This document shows positions 32,272 through 39,580 of a stretch of 64,000 bases of DNA, in pieces. Position 1 is the stretch's first letter. The number at the start of each line of letters is the position of its first letter. The translations under genes were made by a program, and so were the position numbers. A model generated the notes under the pieces. It had not been told where the DNA came from and ran no database searches. It was given only the letters and a program-made list of their open reading frames with translations. The DNA comes from Archangium violaceum (lineage in GTDB: Bacteria; Myxococcota; Myxococcia; Myxococcales; Myxococcaceae), in NCBI RefSeq assembly GCF_016887565.1, contig NZ_CP069396.1:8104001-8168000 (forward strand), in the 5' to 3' direction.

Positions 32272-35200
32272 CTAGTCGTGACCGTGACCGCCACCGTGGT
32301 CGTGGTCCTCGTCACAGTCATCGCCGTGACCGCCACCATTGCCATGGCCGCCGTTGCCGTGGCCACCACCGTGGTCGTGGTCCTCGTCACAGTCATCGCC
32401 GTGACCGCCACCATTGCCATGGCCGCCGTTGCCGTGTCCATGGTCGTCGTCGCAGTCATCGCCGTGGCCGCCACCATTGCCATGGCCGTGGTCGTCGTCA
32501 CAGTCATCGCCGTGGCCGCCGTTGCCGTGGCCGTGGTCGCAGTCATCGCCGTGGCCGCCGTTGCCGTGACCGTGGTCGCAGTCATCACCGTGGCCGCCAC
32601 CATTGCCGTTGCCGTGGCCGTGATCGCAGTCATCGCCGTGGCCGCCGTTGCCGTGGCCGTGGTCGCAGTCATCACCGTGACCGCCGTTGCCGTGACCGTG
32701 GTCGCAGCCATTACCGTGACCGCCGTTGCCGTGACCGTGGTCGCAGCCATTGCCATGACCGCCGCCACCATGGCCACCACCACCATGGCCACCGCAGCCA
32801 CCACCGTGGCCACCACCACCGTGGCCGCCGCCACCGTGGCCACCGCAGCCACCACCGTGGCCACCACCACCATGGCCACCGCAGCCACCACCGTGGCCAC
32901 CACCACCGTGGCCACCACCACCGTGGCCGCCGCCACCGTGGCCACCGCAGCCACCACCGTTACCGCCGCAGGAACCACCGTTGGCGGTGCCGCGGTTCAC
33001 CCGGACGACGAAGCTGCACGAAGCGGTGTTGTTGAAGGCATCCTTCGTCGAGCAGGTGACGGTCGTGTCACCCACCGGGAAGGAGGAGCCAGAGGCGCGC
33101 GAGCAGGTGACGGGCACCGCACCGCAGTTATCGGTGGCCTTGACCGAGAAGGTGGCATTGCCACTCGAGGAGCACGTGTTGACCACCACCGGAGCGGACG
33201 GGCAGAGGATGGACGGAGGCGTGGTGTCGCCGACCACCTTCACCTTGAAGCCGCAGGAGGCGGCGTTGCCGGAACCATCCTTCGCGGAGCAGGTGACGGC
33301 CGTGTCACCCACCGGGAAGGTAGTGCCGGAGGCGTGCGAGCACGTCACGGGTGCCGGGCCGCAGTTGTCGTTGGCCGAGGCGGTGTAGGTGGCCTGGGCT
33401 CCGGACGGCGAGCACGTCTGGACCACCTTCGACTCCGGGCAGAGGACGTTGGGCTTCGTGGTGTCCACCACGGTGACGATGCCCACGCACTGGGCGCTCG
33501 CCGCACCGTCGTAGGCCGTCACGGTGACGGGGTGGCTACCCAGACCGAAGGAGGTGTTGGGCGCCTCGGAGACGGACAGCGGCGCGGGCCCGTTGTCCGG
33601 GTCGTAGCTTCCGTCGTTCACGGTGGCGCGGCCCTGGCAGATGGCATCCGCGCTGACGGTGACATCGCGGCAGATCGCCACGGGCGGCTGATTGGCCGGG
33701 TTCACCCGGCACGTGAGATCCGCCGTGGCCGAGGCGGTGTTGTTGTCCTCGCGGCACTCGAGGTCGCGGCCCTTGCCCGTGCCGTCGTCATCCACCACGG
33801 CGAACACCTGGGCGGTGCCCGTGACGCTGGAGGTGATGGAGACGGTCACCAGGGAGCTGGCGCCCACCGGCAGCGCATTGGGGACGGTGCCCACGGCGAG
33901 CAGCGTGCCACCCGAGGCCGGGTTGCCCTTGTAGAAGGCCACCTTCAGGCCAGCGGCCACCGCCGCCTCGCCCTGGTTGCGCACGCGGGCGCTGAGCAGC
34001 AGCGAGCCGCTGTCGCACACGGCCGACACGTCCGAGGCCACGAGGTCCGCGGCGGCGTAGGGGCTGGGGCCCTCACCGAAGAAGCCCGCGGTGTTGGAGC
34101 GGAAGGTATTGAGCTTGGGGTTGAGCCAGTTGGTCGCCGGCTGGGCGGGGATGGTGCCGTCGTTGTTGACGTTGGTCACCGAGTAGGCGTGCTGGTTCCA
34201 GATGCGCCGCGTGTTGGCCCACCCCTCCTGCTTGTCGTGGTACACGCGGATGCCGTTGAAGCCCGGCGCTCCGTGGTTGTTCTCCACCACGATGATCTCC
34301 GCCGCGTCGTCACCGTCCACGTCCGCCACGATGGGGTACTCGTACGTGGTGCCCGAGCTGTGGCGCGTCTGCCAGCGCACCGTGCCCGTCACGCCGTCGA
34401 GGATGCGCAGCCACAGCTCGTCGGCGTAGATGACCTCGAGCTTGCCATCGCCATCCAGGTCGAAGGTGGTGGAGGTCGTCTTGCCGGAGCTGTACTCCTG
34501 GATGGGCAGGGTCCACTTCACGGCGCCATCGGCGCCATAGACGGTGTAGAACCAGTCGCCCGCCAGGCCGATCTCCAGCTGCCCGTCGCCGTCGAAGTCC
34601 GCGATGTTGGCCGCGCCACCGTGGCCGCGGCTGGTGGGGAAGGACTGTCCGGGATCCGTGTAGTAGACGTCCCGGCTCCACAGCAGCGAGCAGTCGTCGT
34701 CCAGCAGGCTCACCTTCTCGCGGCCCGTCACGACGATCTCTCCGGCCGCGTCACCGTCGAAGTTGGCCACCGCCGAGTAGCCACCGCCCTCCATCTGCAG
34801 GTTGGTGCACTTGAGGGAGCCATCGTGCCGGTAGACGGAGTGGCCGTTGACCACCTCCTGCTTTCCGTCCTGGTCGATGTCCGCCGCGAACGAGATGGGG
34901 CCCGTGTACAGGGCTCCGTCCATCCCCCGCTCGCCCACCCACTTCAGCGCGCCCGTGTTGCTGTAGACGCGGTTGCCGTCGAGGATCTCCACCGCGCCGT
35001 CGCCGTCCAGGTCCGCCAGCGAGGGGCCTCCCCACTCGTTGTAGTCGTTGGCGTCCGGGGCCGAGCGGAACTTGAAGCTGCCGTCATTCTCGAAGCAGAT
35101 GATTCCGCGGCCGTCCTCCGGAATGCCACAGATCTCCACCGCGCCGTCGCCGTCGATGTCACCGGCGGTGATGCTGGCCGCCGGCTTCACCCGGTACTGC

Positions 35201-35637
35201 GGGTCGCTCACGGTCCACAGCTCGGTGCCGTTGTTGCCGCTGATGGCGCGCAGCACGCCGTTGACGTTGGGGTTCTCGTTGGCCTGCGCCTTGGTGTTGT
35301 AGAAGTCGCCGTCGAAGGTGCTGAAGACGATGTCCGGCGTGCCGTCCCGGTTCACGTCCACCACCGCCGGCTGCATCATCACCTGCTTGAAGGCCGGCAG
35401 GACCGCACTGCCCTCCCACTTCCACTGCAGTTCCGGCTCGAAGTTGCCCGTGAAGGGCGGCGGAACCTCACAGCGATCCGCGAGGTGACTCACCTCCTGA
35501 GCGTTGGACGGCTTCTTCGACTCCGCGGTGCTGCAAGCGCCCCCAGATGCCAGCGCCACCAGCGCAACGAAGAGCCTCCCACGCCTCTGGTCCCACTGAC
35601 GGCTCTGAGGGCTCCGAGTTTTACGCTCGAGTTTCAT
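32272..35637 (-). CDS. FG-GAP/CARDB/HYR surface lipoprotein with Gly/His-rich C-terminal tail (paralogue A)
   Basis: 1121 residues from ATG 35637. Leader with a Cys at the end of VALVALASGGAC (lipoprotein-like). About 75-450: eight FG-GAP/VCBS-type repeats with Ca-binding DxDxDG loops (DVNRDGTPDI, DIDGDGAVEI, DLDGDGAVEI, DFDGDGQLEI, DLDGDGKLEV). About 510-640: a CARDB domain (ADLVASDVSAVC...CREDNNT). Then three HYR-like domains (AGNASCGFKVKVVGDTTPPS...). The last about 235 residues are almost only Gly, His, Asn, Asp, Cys (GGHGGGGHGGGCGG; GHGNGGHGDDCDHG), a likely metal-binding tail. It is probably a cell-surface, Ca-stabilised adhesin-like protein. Neighbour 36030-39146 shares most of it. Confidence 0.88.
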   Translation of the reverse strand: MKLERKTRSPQSRQWDQRRGRLFVALVALASGGACSTAESKKPSNAQEVSHLADRCEVPPPFTGNFEPELQWKWEGSAVLPAFKQVMMQPAVVDVNRDGTPDIVFSTFDGDFYNTKAQANENPNVNGVLRAISGNNGTELWTVSDPQYRVKPAASITAGDIDGDGAVEICGIPEDGRGIICFENDGSFKFRSAPDANDYNEWGGPSLADLDGDGAVEILDGNRVYSNTGALKWVGERGMDGALYTGPISFAADIDQDGKQEVVNGHSVYRHDGSLKCTNLQMEGGGYSAVANFDGDAAGEIVVTGREKVSLLDDDCSLLWSRDVYYTDPGQSFPTSRGHGGAANIADFDGDGQLEIGLAGDWFYTVYGADGAVKWTLPIQEYSSGKTTSTTFDLDGDGKLEVIYADELWLRILDGVTGTVRWQTRHSSGTTYEYPIVADVDGDDAAEIIVVENNHGAPGFNGIRVYHDKQEGWANTRRIWNQHAYSVTNVNNDGTIPAQPATNWLNPKLNTFRSNTAGFFGEGPSPYAAADLVASDVSAVCDSGSLLLSARVRNQGEAAVAAGLKVAFYKGNPASGGTLLAVGTVPNALPVGASSLVTVSITSSVTGTAQVFAVVDDDGTGKGRDLECREDNNTASATADLTCRVNPANQPPVAICRDVTVSADAICQGRATVNDGSYDPDNGPAPLSVSEAPNTSFGLGSHPVTVTAYDGAASAQCVGIVTVVDTTKPNVLCPESKVVQTCSPSGAQATYTASANDNCGPAPVTCSHASGTTFPVGDTAVTCSAKDGSGNAASCGFKVKVVGDTTPPSILCPSAPVVVNTCSSSGNATFSVKATDNCGAVPVTCSRASGSSFPVGDTTVTCSTKDAFNNTASCSFVVRVNRGTANGGSCGGNGGGCGGHGGGGHGGGGHGGGGHGGGCGGHGGGGHGGGCGGHGGGGHGGGGHGGGCGGHGGGGHGGGGHGNGCDHGHGNGGHGNGCDHGHGNGGHGDDCDHGHGNGGHGDDCDHGHGNGNGGGHGDDCDHGHGNGGHGDDCDHGHGNGGHGDDCDDDHGHGNGGGHGDDCDDDHGHGNGGHGNGGGHGDDCDEDHDHGGGHGNGGHGNGGGHGDDCDEDHDHGGGHGHD
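32275..32975 (-). repeat. Low-complexity Gly/His/Asp-encoding repeat block
   Basis: Tandem codons for GGHG, HGNGGHG and DDCDHGHG. The + strand antisense reads as Val/Ala/Thr-rich, an artefact. It is a hotspot for replication slippage; length differences between isolates are expected. It is the only part of this protein missing from paralogue B, which ends in an unrelated domain instead. Confidence 0.9.
34314..35085 (-). repeat. 772-bp stretch identical between the two FG-GAP paralogues (copy 1)
   Basis: Identical base for base to 37823-38594 (offset 3509), ended by mismatches at 34313 and 35086. Synonymous sites are unchanged, whereas flanking parts differ at many positions. This suggests recent gene conversion or duplication. 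Confidence 0.9.
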
Positions 35638-35839
35638 GTTTCCCCTCTCCTCGGCTTTCGGGCATGACCCGGTTCACTGCAGCCCCCCGGTGATTTGACA
35701 GTGTACCAACCTGTGGATCCCGAAATAGCGGTTTAGTACCGGACAGGGTTGGCCATAACACTTCACCCAGACACGTGTCTCAGGAATTCTGCGATGTGAA
35801 TGCATTTGCCGCACTGCATTGGCACCGTCTGTGCGCCGC

Positions 35840-35941
35840 AATCACAGGCACACGGATACGGACCGACCCGAATTCCTCTCAATGTCTTGGAATCACAGAC
35901 GGGCGGACATGAACCGACCCGCGTTTCTCTCTAAGTCTTTT
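35840..35941. repeat. 51-bp imperfect tandem repeat upstream of paralogue A
   Basis: Two copies from 35840 and 35891 sharing AATCACAG, ACCGACCCG and CTCTC.A.GTCTT. Upstream of paralogue B the single version is at about 39350-39385. Could be protein-binding sites or a duplication relic. Confidence 0.65.
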
Positions 35942-35959
35942 AAAGAGAGAGAAAAGGCG

Positions 35960-35994
35960 AAGGGCCCGGAACCAACTGGCGGTTCCGGGCCCTT
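35960..35994. terminator. Hairpin terminator for paralogue B
   Basis: A 14-bp perfect stem (AAGGGCCCGGAACC / GGTTCCGGGCCCTT), loop of 7, then on the - strand CGCCTTTTCTC. Positioned just after the stop of paralogue B (36030). Confidence 0.88.
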
Positions 35995-36029
35995 CCTTCA
36001 CTTCACCCGAACTTCAATCTGCTCGCGGC

Positions 36030-39000
36030 TCACTTGCAGAGCGGGCTGTGCTCCGCGGTGTTCCCCGGGCATCCAGTGCCGACGCAGAACTTCACGCCGC
36101 TGTCCACCGCGCCACGGCCGGACTGGTCGTGCGGCACGTAGACGTGGCAGCTGCTCTGCGTGGAGACGCCGGAGCCGCTCGTGACGACGTAGTGGACGGT
36201 GTAGACGCGGCCGTCACCCGTGCCCTCGCGCTCGGAGCGCAGCTGCACGGACGTGTCGTTCACGATGACCATGTCATTGCAGGTGCGGCCGTCACCGTTG
36301 CCGTTGGCGTCCTCCACCTCGTCCGAGGTGACGCGAAGGATGCGGCCATACTGCTCCAGCGGCAGCGGGTTGCCGCACGCATCCGTCGCGGGCGCGGCGC
36401 ACTGGGAGAGGGAGATGGGCGCGTACTCGTACTTGTGGTTGGGCGACCACAGCTCGTAACCCAGGTCGGCGCCCGGGGTGGGAGGCGTGGAGGGATCCGC
36501 GCCCGTCACGCGGACGACGAAGTTGCACGAGGCCGCGTTGCCGAAGGCGTCCTGGGCCGAGCAGGTGACGTTCGTGTCACCCGTCGGGAAGGACGAGCCA
36601 GAGGCGTGCGAGCAGGTGACGGCCACCGGGCCGCAGTTGTCCGTGGCGCTGGTCTCGAAGGTGGCCTTGGAGCTGCCGGAGCATGCGTTGACCACCACCG
36701 GGGCGGTGGGGCAGCTGAGCGTCGGCGGCGTGGCGTCACCGACCACCTTCACGTTGAAGCCGCAGGAGACGGTGTTTCCGGAGCCATCCTTCGCGGAGCA
36801 GGTGACGGTCGTGTCACCCACCGGGAAGGTGGTGCCGGAGGCGTGCGAGCACGTCACGGGCGCCGGGCCGCAGTTGTCATTGGCCGAGGTCGTGTAGGTG
36901 GCCTGGGCTCCGGACGTGGAGCACGTCTGGAGGACCTTCGACTCCGGGCAGAGGACGTTGGGCTTCGTGGTGTCCACCACGGTGACGGTGCCCACGCACT
37001 GGGCGCTCGCCTCACCGTCGGAGGCCGTCAGCACGACGGGGTGGCTGCCCAGACCGAAGGAGGTGTTGGGCGCCTCGGAGACGGACAGCGGCGCGGGCCC
37101 GTTGTCCGGGTCGTAGCTGCCGTTGTTCACGCTGGCGCCACCCTGGCAGGTGGCATCCGCGCTGACGGTGACATCGCGGCAGACCGCCACGGGCGGCTGG
37201 TTGGCCGGGGTCGCCTTGCACGTGAGGTCCACCGACGCCGAGGCGGAGTTGTTGTCCTCGCGGCACTCGAGGTCTCGGCCCTGGCCCGTGCCGTCATCGT
37301 CCGCCACGACGAACACCTCGGCGGTGCCCGTGAAGGTGGAGGTGAAGGAGGCGGTGACGTTGGCGCTGGCGCCCGCGGGCAGCGCGTTGGGGACGGTCAC
37401 CACGGCGAGCCGCGTGCCACCCGACGCCGGGTTGCCCTTGTAGAAGGCCACCTTCAGGCCCGGGGCTACCTCCGCCTGGCCCTGGTTGCGCACCAGGGCG
37501 TTGATCGACAGCGTGCCGCTCTCGCACCCGGAGGACACGACGGAAGCCACGAGGTCCGCGGCGGCGTAGGGGCTGGGGCCCTCACCGAAGAAGCCCGCGG
37601 TATTGGAGCGGAAGGTGTTGAGCTTGGGGTTGAGCCAGTTGGTCGCCGGCTGGGCGGGGATGGTGCCGTCGTTGTTGACGTTGGTCACCGAGTAGGCGTG
37701 CTGGTTCCAGATGCGCCGCGTGTTGGCCCAGCCCTCCTGGGTGTCGTGGTACACGCGGATGCCGTTGAACCCAGGCGCCGCGTGGTTGTTCTCCACCACG
37801 ATGATCTCCGCCGCGTTGTCAGCGTCCACGTCCGCCACGATGGGGTACTCGTACGTGGTGCCCGAGCTGTGGCGCGTCTGCCAGCGCACCGTGCCCGTCA
37901 CGCCGTCGAGGATGCGCAGCCACAGCTCGTCGGCGTAGATGACCTCGAGCTTGCCATCGCCATCCAGGTCGAAGGTGGTGGAGGTCGTCTTGCCGGAGCT
38001 GTACTCCTGGATGGGCAGGGTCCACTTCACGGCGCCATCGGCGCCATAGACGGTGTAGAACCAGTCGCCCGCCAGGCCGATCTCCAGCTGCCCGTCGCCG
38101 TCGAAGTCCGCGATGTTGGCCGCGCCACCGTGGCCGCGGCTGGTGGGGAAGGACTGTCCGGGATCCGTGTAGTAGACGTCCCGGCTCCACAGCAGCGAGC
38201 AGTCGTCGTCCAGCAGGCTCACCTTCTCGCGGCCCGTCACGACGATCTCTCCGGCCGCGTCACCGTCGAAGTTGGCCACCGCCGAGTAGCCACCGCCCTC
38301 CATCTGCAGGTTGGTGCACTTGAGGGAGCCATCGTGCCGGTAGACGGAGTGGCCGTTGACCACCTCCTGCTTTCCGTCCTGGTCGATGTCCGCCGCGAAC
38401 GAGATGGGGCCCGTGTACAGGGCTCCGTCCATCCCCCGCTCGCCCACCCACTTCAGCGCGCCCGTGTTGCTGTAGACGCGGTTGCCGTCGAGGATCTCCA
38501 CCGCGCCGTCGCCGTCCAGGTCCGCCAGCGAGGGGCCTCCCCACTCGTTGTAGTCGTTGGCGTCCGGGGCCGAGCGGAACTTGAAGCTGCCGTCGTTCTC
38601 GAAGCAGATGATTCCGCGGCCGTCCTCCGGAATGCCGCAGATCTCCACCGCGCCGTCGCCGTCGATGTCTCCAGCGGTGATGCTGGCGGCCGGCTTCACC
38701 CGGTACTGCGGGTCGCTCACGGTCCACAGCTCGGTACCGTTGTTGCCGCTGATGGCGCGCAGCACGCCGTTGATGTTGGCGTTCTCGTTGGCCTGGGCTC
38801 TGGCGTTGTAGAAGTCGCCGTCGAAGGTGCTGAAAACGATGTCCGGCGTGCCGTCCCGGTTCACGTCCACCACCGCCGGCTGCATCATCACCTGCTTGAA
38901 GGCCGGCAGCACCGAGCTGCCCTCCCACTTCCACTGCAGCTCCGGCTCGAAGTGGCCCGTGAAGGGCGGCGGAACCTCACAGCGCTCCGCGAGGTGGCTC

Positions 39001-39146
39001 ACCTCCCGTGCCTTGGACGGCTCCTGCGACTCCGTGATGCCGCAAGCGCCCCCAGATGCCAGCGCCACCAGCCCAACGAAGAGCCTCCCGCCTCTCCGGC
39101 TCCGCTCACGACACTGCGGGCTCTGATTGTTGCGTTTGAGCTTCAT
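36030..39146 (-). CDS. FG-GAP/CARDB/HYR surface lipoprotein (paralogue B)
   Basis: About 1038 residues from ATG 39146 (the upstream in-frame part of the longest frame is not conserved in paralogue A). Same layout as A: leader with Cys in VALASGGAC, eight FG-GAP repeats with DxDxDG loops, CARDB domain (ADLVASVVSSGC...), three HYR-type domains ending FGNAASCNFVVRV. The C-terminus differs: instead of the Gly/His tail it has a Cys-containing domain (GADLGYELWSPNHKYEYAPISLSQCAAP... CHVYVPHDQSGRGAVDSGVKFC...), seen in some HYR proteins as a 'W(S)PNHK' module. Probably surface displayed. Copies share a 772-bp identical block, so one is a recent duplicate or has been converted. Confidence 0.88.
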   Translation of the reverse strand: MKLKRNNQSPQCRERSRRGGRLFVGLVALASGGACGITESQEPSKAREVSHLAERCEVPPPFTGHFEPELQWKWEGSSVLPAFKQVMMQPAVVDVNRDGTPDIVFSTFDGDFYNARAQANENANINGVLRAISGNNGTELWTVSDPQYRVKPAASITAGDIDGDGAVEICGIPEDGRGIICFENDGSFKFRSAPDANDYNEWGGPSLADLDGDGAVEILDGNRVYSNTGALKWVGERGMDGALYTGPISFAADIDQDGKQEVVNGHSVYRHDGSLKCTNLQMEGGGYSAVANFDGDAAGEIVVTGREKVSLLDDDCSLLWSRDVYYTDPGQSFPTSRGHGGAANIADFDGDGQLEIGLAGDWFYTVYGADGAVKWTLPIQEYSSGKTTSTTFDLDGDGKLEVIYADELWLRILDGVTGTVRWQTRHSSGTTYEYPIVADVDADNAAEIIVVENNHAAPGFNGIRVYHDTQEGWANTRRIWNQHAYSVTNVNNDGTIPAQPATNWLNPKLNTFRSNTAGFFGEGPSPYAAADLVASVVSSGCESGTLSINALVRNQGQAEVAPGLKVAFYKGNPASGGTRLAVVTVPNALPAGASANVTASFTSTFTGTAEVFVVADDDGTGQGRDLECREDNNSASASVDLTCKATPANQPPVAVCRDVTVSADATCQGGASVNNGSYDPDNGPAPLSVSEAPNTSFGLGSHPVVLTASDGEASAQCVGTVTVVDTTKPNVLCPESKVLQTCSTSGAQATYTTSANDNCGPAPVTCSHASGTTFPVGDTTVTCSAKDGSGNTVSCGFNVKVVGDATPPTLSCPTAPVVVNACSGSSKATFETSATDNCGPVAVTCSHASGSSFPTGDTNVTCSAQDAFGNAASCNFVVRVTGADPSTPPTPGADLGYELWSPNHKYEYAPISLSQCAAPATDACGNPLPLEQYGRILRVTSDEVEDANGNGDGRTCNDMVIVNDTSVQLRSEREGTGDGRVYTVHYVVTSGSGVSTQSSCHVYVPHDQSGRGAVDSGVKFCVGTGCPGNTAEHSPLCK
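37823..38594 (-). repeat. 772-bp stretch identical between the two FG-GAP paralogues (copy 2)
   Basis: Partner of 34314-35085. Covers the FG-GAP core (roughly five of the eight repeats). Confidence 0.9.
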
Positions 39147-39439
39147 GTCTCCCTCTCCTCGGCTGTCGGGTACGACCCGGTTCACTGCCGCCCCCTTTTG
39201 CACTGACAATGTACCAAACCGTAGACACCGGAAAAGCGGTTTTATACATCTCTTGAGAGCCGAGAACAGCTCATTGAGACAGCCTCCCACGGAACTCTTC
39301 ATCCTGGATGTACGTGCTGAACCGTGCTGGCACCGGTTGTGCTCCGCAATCACAGATACGCGGATAAAGACCGACTTTGTTTTTATCTGATGCTGAGAAA
39401 AGGCGGCCTCGCGCGGGTGTGCCTTTAGCCTGAAATGCG

Positions 39440-39474
39440 AAGGGCCCGGAACCGATACACGGCTCCGAGCCCTT
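39440..39474. terminator. Hairpin terminator at the 3' side of gcvP
   Basis: AAGGGCCCGGAACC / GGCTCCGAGCCCTT stem with two mismatches and a 7-base loop; the same family as the hairpins beside the FG-GAP genes, so it is probably a repeat-derived terminator. It lies about 105 bp beyond the gcvP stop. Confidence 0.6.
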
Positions 39475-39515
39475 TGCTGTCGGTTCTCACGGAGGAATCG
39501 AACCCGAGTCCTCCT

Positions 39516-39553
39516 CTACCCTCACCCCGTCCCTCTCCCGAAGGGAGAGGGGT
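39516..39553. repeat. REP-like palindrome, copy C
   Basis: TACCCTCACCCCGTCCCTCTCCC, three-base loop, GGGAGAGGGG. Between the gcvP stop and its terminator hairpin. Confidence 0.75.
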
Positions 39554-39580
39554 TGTTGTTCGTGGTGAGGGGGTGGTGCT

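Larger units (their letters stand above)
35638..36029. other. Intergenic region between paralogues A and B
   Basis: About 392 bp. It holds the promoter region of paralogue A (conserved with that of B: CTCTCCTCGGC and a CCCGGTTCACTGC box), the 51-bp tandem repeat, and the terminator of B at 35960-35994. No gene is supported. Confidence 0.6.
39147..39580. other. Intergenic region between paralogue B and gcvP
   Basis: About 434 bp: paralogue B promoter region, a near sigma-54-like TGGCAC...TGTGC at 39329-39343 (its + orientation points away from paralogue B), the gcvP terminator hairpin, and a REP-like palindrome. A T-arm-like palindrome near 39489-39512 is not a complete tRNA. Confidence 0.55.

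Noticed and set aside
32278-35667. Very long + strand frame antisense to paralogue A (Val/Ala/Thr rich)
   Set aside because: High-GC antisense shadow of the FG-GAP gene; its composition mirrors the Gly/His codons, and the - strand frame has real domains.
36048-39206. Long + strand frame antisense to paralogue B
   Set aside because: Same shadow effect; no domain, leader or ribosome-binding site.
39489-39512. tRNA/tmRNA 3' end-like GGTTCGATTCC in reverse
   Set aside because: A palindromic GGAGGA/TCCTCC with a T-arm-like core, but no D-arm, anticodon arm or acceptor pairing can be built; at most a relic.
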